Source of the DNA: Microcaldota archaeon
GTDB lineage: Archaea > Micrarchaeota > Micrarchaeia > Micrarchaeales > Micrarchaeaceae
Assembly: GCA_021850375.1 (NCBI GenBank)
Contig: JAJZLZ010000023.1
Location: forward strand, 1-11,640
DNA length: 11,640 nt
Direction: 5' to 3'
Under the pieces are notes generated by a model. That model was given only the letters and a program-made list of their open reading frames with translations, was not told the origin of the DNA and did not search any database. Shown here piece after piece: positions 1 to 6,812 of the stretch. Position numbers and translations under genes: made by a program. How positions within the stretch are numbered: the stretch's first letter is position 1; every line of letters starts with the position of its first letter.

Positions 1-28
1 TTTATACACTTTTCTGCATTTCGCTTTC

Positions 29-53
29 ATCCCACCTCTAAAGAGTGTGGGAT
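29..53. repeat. Strong imperfect hairpin, possible IS200/IS605-type right end
   Basis: Seven-base arms ATCCCAC (29-35) and GTGGGAT (47-53) are perfect reverse complements. Between them CTCTAAAGAG can also pair with itself, leaving one unpaired T at 46, so the whole forms a long stem with a tiny loop. It is followed by TTTCCCGC. The layout (CCCACC, central CTAAAG, GTGGG, then TTTCCCGC) resembles the subterminal right-end hairpins downstream of tnpB in IS200/IS605-family elements; that resemblance is from memory, not a search. If right, the element lies to the left of the window on the plus strand. The alternative is a transcription terminator of the minus-strand membrane-protein gene, which stops 43 bases away at 96. 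The hairpin is certain; its identity is not. Confidence 0.6.
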
Positions 54-95
54 TTCCCGCTCACGTTGTTAAATCTGCAAAAGCTGCACGCGCAT

Positions 96-590
96 TTAGT
101 ATCTTCGCGCGCTTGTGAGCATTGCAGATAACGGCACTACAACGATTTGTATTAGTATCGGCACTGCTAGGACATAGTCCAGAAATGTTATGAGATTTAT
201 AGAAGAAAACGAGCCCGCATTGAGGCTCTGCGATGAGATGTATATGACAAATATGCACACGGCATATACTATTGAGGTATAAATCGCATTTATGACTGAT
301 CGGTATAATATGTCGCTATAGCTGCCTTCTGTTGACCCAACAAGATCACCGACCCACAATCCGACTATAATCGGCAATATCAGTATTCCCGGCGTGTATA
401 GCAAATACCCGGCGAAGGTGTTTAGCAGGGCTATTGAGGTATTGACAATATAATGCTGCGATATCGGAATTAGGACCTCCTGTATTGCGGCTGCGATTAT
501 TAGTATGCCTATCCAAAACGACAACGGGCCTCCAAGGGCTATGGGCTCGCGGCTCTTTTGCTTTGGTATTTTTTGATCATCCTTTTGCAA
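96..590 (-). CDS. Uncharacterised four-helix membrane protein
   Basis: A 164-residue protein I do not recognise. A charged, Lys-rich N-terminal tail (residues 1-15) is followed by about four hydrophobic helices: roughly 22-42, 52-83 (long, perhaps broken at the Thr-Pro-Gly near 66-68), 95-119 and 133-157. It ends in a short basic tail (SARRY). It therefore probably sits in the cytoplasmic membrane. No catalytic motif is visible. The start is odd: the first possible codon is TTG at 588-590, with an in-frame TAG immediately upstream at 591-593 and no in-frame ATG near the N-terminus. An out-of-frame ATG at 598-600 reaches a stop after seven codons. The gene is divergent from the Sec61-beta gene and appears to share its AT-rich promoter region, so a link to membrane protein biogenesis is possible but unproven. 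Confidence 0.7.
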   Translation of the reverse strand: MQKDDQKIPKQKSREPIALGGPLSFWIGILIIAAAIQEVLIPISQHYIVNTSIALLNTFAGYLLYTPGILILPIIVGLWVGDLVGSTEGSYSDILYRSVINAIYTSIVYAVCIFVIYISSQSLNAGSFSSINLITFLDYVLAVPILIQIVVVPLSAMLTSARRY

Positions 591-618
591 CTAACCACAT
601 AAGAACTTATTACGCAAG

Positions 619-629
619 ATATATAAGTA
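619..629. promoter_or_regulatory. TATA-like element between divergent genes
   Basis: The sequence GATATATAAGT lies in the 66-base gap between the minus-strand membrane protein and the plus-strand Sec61-beta gene. Read on the plus strand it lies about 30 bases upstream of about 649, giving a leader of only a few bases before the ATG at 657. Read on the minus strand its complement gives a start near 598-600, just before the TTG at 590. The near-symmetric box could serve both genes. This is inferred from archaeal promoter spacing only. Confidence 0.5.
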
Positions 630-656
630 TTAACAATCTAATAAATTAATGATTAC

Positions 657-812
657 ATGCCATTATATTCGCCACAGAGCCAGGCAGGCATCACAAGCTT
701 TTACGATGCCCAGACAAACGGTCCAAAAATAGAGCCTAAATTAATACTTGCGGCAGTTGTAGTTCTAACTCTTGCAATACTAATCGTAGACCATTTCATA
801 TACTTTGCATAA
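657..812 (+). CDS. secG: Preprotein translocase subunit Sec61-beta (SecG-like)
   Basis: A 51-residue protein with the archaeal Sec61-beta layout: a short polar N-terminus, the conserved segment FYDAQTNGPKIEPK (residues 15-28), then one transmembrane helix at about 29-47 ending near Asp45-His46. Archaeal family members are about 50-60 residues with a G-P-K-I-x-P motif just before the single helix, and this one matches in both length and motif. The subunit is the small tail-anchored partner of SecY and SecE in the protein-conducting channel of the cytoplasmic membrane. The ATG at 657 is chosen because the in-frame protein starts there and aligns with the family; an ATG at 649 is in another frame and stops early. 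No ribosome binding site is visible and a TATA-like box lies about 30-35 bases upstream, which suggests a near-leaderless transcript. Confidence 0.85.
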   Translation: MPLYSPQSQAGITSFYDAQTNGPKIEPKLILAAVVVLTLAILIVDHFIYFA

Positions 813-832
813 ATTTCAGAAGTATTTGAAGC

Positions 833-857
833 ATTGGTCAAATAGCGCTTTGACAAT
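833..857. terminator. Inverted repeat between convergent genes
   Basis: The arms ATTGGTCAAA and TTTGACAAT pair over nine bases with a single bulged G, around the centre TAGCGC. The element lies 20 bases after the Sec61-beta stop and 25 bases from the stop of the convergent minus-strand gene, so it is well placed as a two-way terminator or mRNA 3'-end structure. Archaeal termination relies mainly on T-runs, and no long T-run follows the hairpin (TTATTTTACA at about 872-881 is the nearest on the plus strand), so the role is inferred. Confidence 0.45.
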
Positions 858-882
858 GAATAATTAGGTCTTATTTTACAAT

Positions 883-1809
883 TTATGCAAGCTTGAAAAT
901 ATCTTTTTTAACCTCTATGGTCTCGCCACTTTCTGCAAGAAGATACAGTAGCACCTTTACGGCATCAATGTCCATTTCTATGTCCTTTGCCAGATCCTGT
1001 GCACTGACCTTTTTATCGCCTATTGCGCGGGTTATCTTTGCCGCATTCTTATTAAAGAAGTTCTTAAGGCATATATAGAACTTCCGATCAAATGCCCTTG
1101 TGCCGACCACATGTCCCTGCCGTATGCTGCTCTCAAGTTCTGCGGAAGCCTCCGCGGCCTCGGATTCATTTTTTATGACAAGATATCCTGTGCTCTCTAG
1201 CATCTTCAGATAGTTCCCGGGACGCAGATCATCCCACTTTTTCTTATCTTCAATGGGCGCATGCGCTATCTTATCTTTTATAATCTCAGGCTGCGGCTCT
1301 TTTTGCCTTTGCTTTATTTGAGAAGCGATCTTTTCCTTATTGCGATATAAAAAGTTATCATAGACCTCCTTTGATATGCTATAGTGCTTTGGCTCGCCGG
1401 GGGATTTGCTGAAAGGAACAACTATCTTGCGCTCTATTAGGCTCTTTAGTATCTGACGCTCATCAGAACTTATAATAGCATTGACCTTTTCCGGGGTGCG
1501 CTCAACGTATCGTAGAGTGTCTAATTTCTTGAGCAGGGCTATGTCGCTTGCGCTAAGATTTGGAGCACTAATGTCTAATTTGAAATTAGCGCTTGTAGAC
1601 TGCGCAGATGCAGAGTTAGAATTATTTTTGCCTTCAAGGTTTGCGTCCTCTAAGATTTGCGCTAGATAGTCCTTTTTTGCCAATATTACGCTTTTGCCCT
1701 TGTGCTTTAAGAACTCCATGTCATCCCCGTCTGCAATTCCCATGGCGCTCTGAACGCTCTCAGGTATTGGCAAATATAGCTTATTGTTAATCTTTGTGAT
1801 TTTTGGCAT
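883..1809 (-). CDS. AbrB-like domain protein with predicted winged-helix segments
   Basis: A 308-residue protein, probably a cytoplasmic DNA-binding regulator. Residues 1-46 (MPKITKINNKLYLPIPESVQ onward, with hydrophobic-Asp-Gly-Asp and VILAKK strands) look like a swapped-hairpin AbrB/SpoVT/MazE-type fold. A low-complexity Asn/Ser/Ala linker follows at about 61-77. Residues about 87-150 look like a winged helix (ASDIALLKKLDTLRYV, SSDERQILKSLIERKIV, then PKHYSIS). A charged linker occupies about 160-192. The C-terminal part, about 196-308, ends in a second predicted helix-turn-helix (SAQDLAKDIEMDIDAVKVLL, 269-288) and a wing. The start is set at the ATG at 1807-1809 because GGTGGGG (1814-1820) lies just upstream, whereas the in-frame ATG at 1824 would place that site inside the gene. 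It is divergent from argS. Target and function are unknown. Confidence 0.7.
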   Translation of the reverse strand: MPKITKINNKLYLPIPESVQSAMGIADGDDMEFLKHKGKSVILAKKDYLAQILEDANLEGKNNSNSASAQSTSANFKLDISAPNLSASDIALLKKLDTLRYVERTPEKVNAIISSDERQILKSLIERKIVVPFSKSPGEPKHYSISKEVYDNFLYRNKEKIASQIKQRQKEPQPEIIKDKIAHAPIEDKKKWDDLRPGNYLKMLESTGYLVIKNESEAAEASAELESSIRQGHVVGTRAFDRKFYICLKNFFNKNAAKITRAIGDKKVSAQDLAKDIEMDIDAVKVLLYLLAESGETIEVKKDIFKLA

Positions 1810-1830
1810 AATTCCCCACCGCATCGTTAA

Positions 1831-1863
1831 ACTATATTAAGTTATTGAATAGAAGTATTAAAA
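1831..1863. promoter_or_regulatory. Divergent promoter region between AbrB-like gene and argS
   Basis: The 77-base gap has two AT boxes: ACTATATTAA (1831-1840) and ATTAAAA (1857-1863). For argS the second box would place the start of transcription near 1885, almost at the ATG; the first would give a leader of about 25 bases. For the minus-strand gene the second box gives a leader of about 20-25 bases that includes its GGTGGGG site. The region probably serves both genes, but which box is used cannot be read from the sequence. Confidence 0.4.
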
Positions 1864-1886
1864 GGATTATATCAAGCGGTTGTTGT

Positions 1887-3728
1887 ATGGAATCTACTCT
1901 CTCTAAAATAGTATCAAGCGTCTGCGAATCGATTGAGAAGGCATGCCTTGATGCGGGATATCCCGAAATCGAGATCAAGCGTACGATTGATATTTCCGGC
2001 GCAGCAGGCGACATATCCTCCTCTGCAGCCCTAAAGCTTGCAAAGATGATGGGTGCAAACCCAAATGATATAGCTGCGGATTTATCGGGCCGCATTTTGC
2101 TTCCAAAATATATCGCTTCGATTGGCGCGAGCAGAGGATTTTTAAATTTTCAATTGGATAGGCCGAGCTTCTCACGCGCCATCTTAAACGAGGCCCTTGA
2201 TTGCGATGTATTCATCTCTGACAGAGTAGACGGCGCAAACGTTATAATCGAATATCCAAGCGTAAACCCGAATAAGCCATGGCACATAGGCCATCTGCGC
2301 AACGCGCTCATAGGAGATGCGCTTGCGCGCATATATAGGGCAGCAGGATTTGAGGTTATAAGAGAGAATTACATCGAGGATTTAGGCAATCAGATGGCAG
2401 AGCTTTTATGGTGGCACAAAAACATAAAATTTGACGAAAATAAAAAATATGACACGCTTCTCGGGGAGGAATATGTTTTGCTCAATAAGTATATCAAAGA
2501 GCACCCCGAGTCCAAAGACGAGATAGCACGCATGCTCTCGCTAATGCACCAGGATGGCACATACGAATCGCGCCTTGTGCGCGACATAGCAGAGCGCTGC
2601 GTGGCTGCCCAGGATATAACAGCGTCCCAGTTTTATATAGACCACGACCTTTTGGTCTGGGAGAGCGATTTATTGAGGTATAAAATCATAGCCCGTGCTC
2701 TTGATGTGCTTAAAAAACACAATATTGCAAAGGAGATTTACGATGGAGATTATAGCGGATGCATTGCAATTGATCTAAACGAGTTTAAAGAGGGAGATAG
2801 GAGTTTTGAAGACTTAAAAGAGAACATTAAGGTATTGGTGCGCAGCAGCGGAGAGAGCACATATCTTGCAAAGGACATCGCATTCCATATGTGGAAGTTC
2901 GGAATTATCGAGGACAATTTCAACTACGAGCCCTTTGGCGAAAAAGGCAGATGCAATACCACATCGCAAAACGGAAAGCGCATGGATATAAGGCCAGCAA
3001 GCATCGCCATAAATGTCATAGATGCTAGGCAGGCGCAATCGCAGAGTATATTAAAGCATGTTCTTGGGCGCATAGGGCTTGATCGCAAGATAGATCTAAT
3101 TCACATATCATACGGAGAGGTTGAGATTCCTTCGGGGGCGCTATCAGGCAGATTGGGCACATGGATAGGCTATTCGGCAGACGATATACTCCGCGAGGCA
3201 AAAGATAGGGCAAGAGCTATGATAAAGCCAAAGTTTGAGATGAGCCATTTAGAGAAGGAGGAGATATCCCACCATGCAGCTGTAGCTGCAATAAAATTCG
3301 AGTTCTTAAAGATAGGTCTTGAGAAGAAGATAGTCTTTAGTTGGGACAAGGCGCTGAGCCTTGAGGGGAATAGCGGGCCATACCATCAATATATGCACGC
3401 AAGGGCGCATAGGATACTTGAGGAATCACATTATAGCAAGCAGAGGATTAACGTAGTTGAGGTATTAGACCCGGAATTTGCTATAATTAAGGAGATAGCA
3501 AAGGCAAAAGATATCATATACAAGGCGCAGGCGGAGAACAAGCCAAATGTCATAACGGACTATTTAAACGACTTATCAAGGGCATTCTCAAAATTCTACG
3601 AGCACTGCCCGATTTTAAAGGCGGAGGATGAGCGGAGGGAGTTCTTGCTTGACATAACAAGGGCGTTTGAGCGCACATCCAAGGGCACGCTTAATTTAAT
3701 AGGTATAAAGGCGCTTGAGAGAATGTAG
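1887..3728 (+). CDS. argS: Arginyl-tRNA synthetase
   Basis: A 613-residue class I synthetase that charges tRNA-Arg with arginine using ATP in the cytoplasm. The N-terminal tRNA-binding domain spans about 1-110. The ATP-binding signature EYPSVNPNKPWHIGHLRNAL holds HIGH at 133-136. The insertion typical of archaeal enzymes includes RPASIAINVIDARQ (369-382). The KMSK-equivalent loop is ALSGRLGTW (418-426), a divergent form. The C-terminal anticodon-binding DALR domain starts near SGPYHQYMHARAHRI (496-510) and ends in the usual Leu-Gly-Ile-rich terminus with a final Met. The ATG at 1887 is preferred over an in-frame TTG at 1845, which would add 14 residues that do not look like the family. The upstream CGGTTGTTGT gives at most a weak ribosome binding site. 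It converges with alba, with two palindromes between them. Confidence 0.95.
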   Translation: MESTLSKIVSSVCESIEKACLDAGYPEIEIKRTIDISGAAGDISSSAALKLAKMMGANPNDIAADLSGRILLPKYIASIGASRGFLNFQLDRPSFSRAILNEALDCDVFISDRVDGANVIIEYPSVNPNKPWHIGHLRNALIGDALARIYRAAGFEVIRENYIEDLGNQMAELLWWHKNIKFDENKKYDTLLGEEYVLLNKYIKEHPESKDEIARMLSLMHQDGTYESRLVRDIAERCVAAQDITASQFYIDHDLLVWESDLLRYKIIARALDVLKKHNIAKEIYDGDYSGCIAIDLNEFKEGDRSFEDLKENIKVLVRSSGESTYLAKDIAFHMWKFGIIEDNFNYEPFGEKGRCNTTSQNGKRMDIRPASIAINVIDARQAQSQSILKHVLGRIGLDRKIDLIHISYGEVEIPSGALSGRLGTWIGYSADDILREAKDRARAMIKPKFEMSHLEKEEISHHAAVAAIKFEFLKIGLEKKIVFSWDKALSLEGNSGPYHQYMHARAHRILEESHYSKQRINVVEVLDPEFAIIKEIAKAKDIIYKAQAENKPNVITDYLNDLSRAFSKFYEHCPILKAEDERREFLLDITRAFERTSKGTLNLIGIKALERM

Positions 3729-3758
3729 AATGCGCTATAAGTGCAATTTGCGCGTGGC

Positions 3759-3773
3759 ATCTGCTGAGCAGAT
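3759..3773. terminator. Palindrome downstream of argS
   Basis: ATCTGC and GCAGAT flank TGA, giving a 6-base stem and 3-base loop located 31 bases after the argS stop. No T-run follows on the plus strand. It may be a 3'-end structure for argS or a stop for read-through from alba. Confidence 0.35.
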
Positions 3774-3787
3774 AAATAAATAGAAAT

Positions 3788-3813
3788 ATGGCAATTTGCC
3801 ATGTGTAAAAAAA
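3788..3813 (-). terminator. T-run and palindrome downstream of alba
   Basis: On the minus strand, 26 bases after the alba stop, seven consecutive T (complement of 3807-3813) are followed by the palindrome ATGGCAAATTGCCAT (complement of 3788-3802, seven-base arms, one central base). A T-run is the main archaeal termination signal, so this is a good candidate for the end of the alba transcript. The core GCAATTTGC also occurs at 3743-3751. Confidence 0.5.
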
Positions 3814-3838
3814 TCAATAATAAATACTTGCCTTAAGT

Positions 3839-4150
3839 TTATTTGCCCAGAACTATTTGTATTGCGCTGACCTTTGATTTTGTGCCGTCCTCGTTTACAA
3901 GCTCCTCTGATGAGGTGCGTATGCCGCGCTCCTTTAGATTTGGCAGATACCTGTTTATCACTATCTCCTTTACGTCAACGGCCCTGGATATTGAGTTGCC
4001 CCTTGCTTTTATGGTCACCTCTTCCATCCCATTGTTAAATTGAGTCACTACGGCCAGCACGTAATTTATAGTGGGCTTTTTGCCTATATAGACCACGTTC
4101 TCAGGCTTTCCTGCTGCTGGTGTTGTCTGGTTGTTTTGTTCGTTTGCCAT
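3839..4150 (-). CDS. albA: DNA/RNA-binding chromatin protein Alba
   Basis: A 103-residue Alba (Sac10b) family protein, which coats and bridges double-stranded DNA and also binds RNA. After a polar Gln/Asn/Pro tail (1-17) comes the conserved core NVVYIGKKPTINYVLAV (18-34), with the tandem lysines K24-K25 at the position of the DNA-contacting, acetylatable lysines of Sulfolobus Alba. It continues with VTIKARGNSISRAVDV and the turn NRYLPNL. The C-terminal strands end in SAIQIVLGK. The length is slightly above the usual 90 or so because of the N-terminal tail. The ATG at 4148-4150 is supported by AGGTGA (4155-4160) four bases upstream. It is transcribed alone, towards argS. Confidence 0.95.
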   Translation of the reverse strand: MANEQNNQTTPAAGKPENVVYIGKKPTINYVLAVVTQFNNGMEEVTIKARGNSISRAVDVKEIVINRYLPNLKERGIRTSSEELVNEDGTKSKVSAIQIVLGK

Positions 4151-4154
4151 TAAT

Positions 4155-4205
4155 TCACCTATAGGTATTGATGTGATATGCTATTGCCAAAGAAATTATA
4201 TATAC
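4155..4205 (-). promoter_or_regulatory. alba promoter and ribosome binding site
   Basis: On the minus strand, TATATATAA (complement of 4197-4205) is a strong TATA box. A start 25 or so bases downstream, near 4172-4176, leaves a leader of about 25 bases that carries AGGTGA (4155-4160) close to the ATG at 4150. This is the best-defined promoter and ribosome binding site in the window, as expected for an abundant chromatin protein. Confidence 0.65.
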
Positions 4206-4244
4206 CTATTGCGAGTCCACATAACATTACATACACTACGCTTG

Positions 4245-5147
4245 TTATTTCATGCTTTGGCGGTAGACTTTCCCGACCTCTTCGCTGACGTCTAGCGATA
4301 CGCCCATGACCTTTAGCATGTGCAGAGGATATGCTATTGCTATCTCTTCCATCATCTCTATCTCGTTTTTTACGCCAAGTGACACTGCCAGATGTATATT
4401 CTGATCTATGGTCTGCTTTATCGCGACGAGAAGACGCCGCGTTATATTTATTAACTGCTCATCGCTTAGCTTGTGCTCGGCTATTATGCGCCGCGCCTCG
4501 GCAGTATCCTGGCGCTCTGGCTTATGCCTATAGCTGCTCGCAAAAGCCTTTCCCAAATTTCTCATAAGCTCTGGAGCTATTGGGTAAAATACCCTAAAGA
4601 ATACGGCGCCGAATGTTTTCATGTAGGAATAATTTATGACTATGCCTGTTGCAATCAAACGCTCGTTCCAATCATTTAGCTTCTCTATCTCCCTAAATAT
4701 TGCAAGGTCTTCTTTTTTAGTTTTGTTTACGATATCAATTCCGCTTCCCATGCCCTCAATTAGGTTTCTAACTGCCCTTGCCCTTTTGCTGTCTGACTCA
4801 TTTAGATCCGCATATATGGCCTCGTACTTTGCGTTATGACGCATCGAATCATTAGACCATTCGCGCTCTATCTGCGCTATCTGCTCCTCTCCATTGAAGA
4901 ATAGGGAAATTAGTTCTAAAACCGCATCGGATCTAAACTTTGTTCCGTTTGGCATTATTATAAAATCCTTTGTTATAGCGCCCTTTCTCCGCCCAACATT
5001 GATCAAGCTGAGCGCGAATTTTATCGTCTGTATCTTGTTTCTGCTGGCATACTTGTAGATATATGGGCGTATCCACAAAGGTATTTTATAGCGCTCAAGC
5101 GCCTTATCTACGATTGCGCCGGCTATGCCACCTATTTCCTTTGCCAT
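4245..5147 (-). CDS. Uncharacterised predominantly helical protein
   Basis: A 300-residue protein that I cannot assign. It has no signal peptide and no clear transmembrane helix, although two hydrophobic stretches occur, at about 164-190 (IATGIVINYSYMKTFGAVFF) and 236-256. It is rich in Glu, Arg, Lys and Ile and reads as nearly all alpha-helical. Acidic and His residues in the helices around 150-162 (FREIEKLNDWNE) and 245-276 vaguely recall ferritin-like bundles, but no paired E-x-x-H metal motif is convincing. The ATG at 5145-5147 is preceded by GGTAGTGTT, a weak but correctly spaced site. It lies 43 bases downstream of the Ig-repeat surface protein on the same strand and could be the last gene of the exporter operon, or have its own promoter in that gap. 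Confidence 0.65.
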   Translation of the reverse strand: MAKEIGGIAGAIVDKALERYKIPLWIRPYIYKYASRNKIQTIKFALSLINVGRRKGAITKDFIIMPNGTKFRSDAVLELISLFFNGEEQIAQIEREWSNDSMRHNAKYEAIYADLNESDSKRARAVRNLIEGMGSGIDIVNKTKKEDLAIFREIEKLNDWNERLIATGIVINYSYMKTFGAVFFRVFYPIAPELMRNLGKAFASSYRHKPERQDTAEARRIIAEHKLSDEQLINITRRLLVAIKQTIDQNIHLAVSLGVKNEIEMMEEIAIAYPLHMLKVMGVSLDVSEEVGKVYRQSMK

Positions 5148-5190
5148 AACACTACCAATAATGTATGGAATAGTTTGCTCATTTCACCAT

Positions 5191-6792
5191 TCACTTCTTC
5201 TTTGCACTAGATGCTGCCTTCTTACGCCTGCCAATTATTCTATAGGCAAACACAGCTATCACTATTACAACAATTGCACCTATTATATAACCTGTCTGGC
5301 TTCCCTGGCCTTTTGATGAAACTGTTGCAAAGTAGTTCTGTGAAGAGGAGAACTCTTGGGATTGCGCCGCATTTGCCTGCTTCCACTGCTCATAGATTGT
5401 TATCGGATATGAGCCGCTATTGCCGTTCTGGTCTACAGACATATAAAATATCGCATTGACGCTCTGCCCCGGAGATAGATCACTTACATATACATTCGGG
5501 TTAACCGGCGAGAGGGGATATATTGTCTGTACGCTGAATGTCACCTGCTGCGCCTGCGCATTTCCGATGTTCTTTATGTTCACTGTCAACGGAACATAGC
5601 TTGCCCCGGGAGTTAGAGTGCCCGTGGTACCTGTCACATTAAATAGAGCAGAGCTCTGCACGTTTATCTTAAGATTCTGGGTCTTCGAGACTTTAGATAG
5701 ATAGTTTGAGTCAGAGTAGTTGATTAGTATCGGAATGGAGTAGTTTTGCTGCACCGAGCTCTGGTTTGCCTTTATAAACAGCGACTCAGTCTGGGACGTT
5801 CCAGGCGCTATTGAACCAAAGAAGAAGTTTGACGCACTGCCGGTTGCTATGCCCCCGGCGCTCATAAAATTAACACTGACATTCTTTGCCTCGCCCAGGC
5901 CGATGTTTTGTATGCTCAATGTTAGCGTTTGATTGCTTCCGATGTATATGTTCTGCGGATTCGCATTTTCTATGCTAACCACAATGTTCGGGCTGTTTAT
6001 CACAACATCTAGTGGTATGCTCATGTTCTTTTTGACCTTTGTATTATATGCTGTTGTATATGAGACGACTGCGTTTACGTAATACGTTCCATTCGATATG
6101 GAGCTTGACGGCTGCAGGGAAGGGGTTATAATCTGCTGGGCGCCCGATGCCAGGCTGCCTATGTTAAATACGTTGGGTCCTACGACCTTAAATGAGTTCG
6201 AGCTCTCTATCGCAACTGTCAAATTGTACGCCTTATCGGTGCCACCATTTAGAACAGTTATTTGTATGGGCGATTGCACTCCGGGAATTATCTGCGATTG
6301 AGATGATGCGGTGATGTTTATCTGTGGATTTCCGTATACATATAGGTTTATGGGCATTATTGATTCTGCCGGAAGGCTTGTAGTGCCCTGGCTTGTTGGC
6401 TGCGGGGTTTGGTAGTTTGCTACGACATCAAGAGTATACTCTCCAGCCTGCAGCGTTGATGGGATGTGGAAGGTATAGTAGAAGTTTGAGTAGCCAATGC
6501 CCCCGCCATATAGCCCTGTGCCTATTGATGAGACAAGAGTTGAGCTTGAAGGAGAGACGTTGATTACCGGATTTGCAGCAGTGACTTGTATGTTTACATT
6601 ATTTAGCGATGAGGAATACGAGTTGTATAGCTGAAATACCAGCGTCGCGTTTGATCCAGCTACAAGCGGCTGTGGGGTTACCTTGAGGCTTGCTATTGAG
6701 AGCGCATTGTCCCCGCTAGACTGCGCCATCGCGGCTGCCGAAAAGATGCATGCGAATGTAACCAATGCAAACATTGCGTATTTATACGTCAT
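5191..6792 (-). CDS. Secreted, membrane-anchored Ig-repeat protein (COG1361/CARDB-like)
   Basis: A 533-residue extracytoplasmic protein. A signal peptide occupies residues 1-23 (hydrophobic core 6-20, cleavage likely after Ala-Met-Ala). Four beta-rich repeats of about 110 residues follow, at about 30-153, 155-266, 268-378 and 379-488. Each has the same layout: a strand ending in Pro-Gly or Ala-Gly-Ser, then a strand with V/I-x-N-x-G (LNGGTDKAYN, IQNIGLGEAKN, IKNIGNAQAQ) as in CARDB/NEW3 and S-layer-like COG1361 domains. A C-terminal transmembrane helix (about 501-518) and a basic tail (RRKK, KKK) anchor it. The mature part has no Cys and many N-x-S/T sequons. GGTGA lies five bases before the chosen ATG at 6790-6792; the longer ORF reading from 6858 overlaps the permease gene and lacks support. 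It starts 20 bases after the permease stop, so it probably works with the exporter. Confidence 0.85.
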   Translation of the reverse strand: MTYKYAMFALVTFACIFSAAAMAQSSGDNALSIASLKVTPQPLVAGSNATLVFQLYNSYSSSLNNVNIQVTAANPVINVSPSSSTLVSSIGTGLYGGGIGYSNFYYTFHIPSTLQAGEYTLDVVANYQTPQPTSQGTTSLPAESIMPINLYVYGNPQINITASSQSQIIPGVQSPIQITVLNGGTDKAYNLTVAIESSNSFKVVGPNVFNIGSLASGAQQIITPSLQPSSSISNGTYYVNAVVSYTTAYNTKVKKNMSIPLDVVINSPNIVVSIENANPQNIYIGSNQTLTLSIQNIGLGEAKNVSVNFMSAGGIATGSASNFFFGSIAPGTSQTESLFIKANQSSVQQNYSIPILINYSDSNYLSKVSKTQNLKINVQSSALFNVTGTTGTLTPGASYVPLTVNIKNIGNAQAQQVTFSVQTIYPLSPVNPNVYVSDLSPGQSVNAIFYMSVDQNGNSGSYPITIYEQWKQANAAQSQEFSSSQNYFATVSSKGQGSQTGYIIGAIVVIVIAVFAYRIIGRRKKAASSAKKK

Positions 6793-6812
6793 AATTTCAC
6801 CAATAAATATCA

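Noticed and set aside
61..258. A 65-codon plus-strand frame at the left edge
   Set aside because: Its first codons are not an ordinary gene start and it lies antisense to the hydrophobic membrane protein, with no ribosome binding site or promoter.
1810..1824. In-frame ATG at 1824 as start of the AbrB-like protein
   Set aside because: The GGTGGGG site lies between it and the ATG at 1809, and the extra five residues (MRWGI) do not fit the usual AbrB-like beginning.
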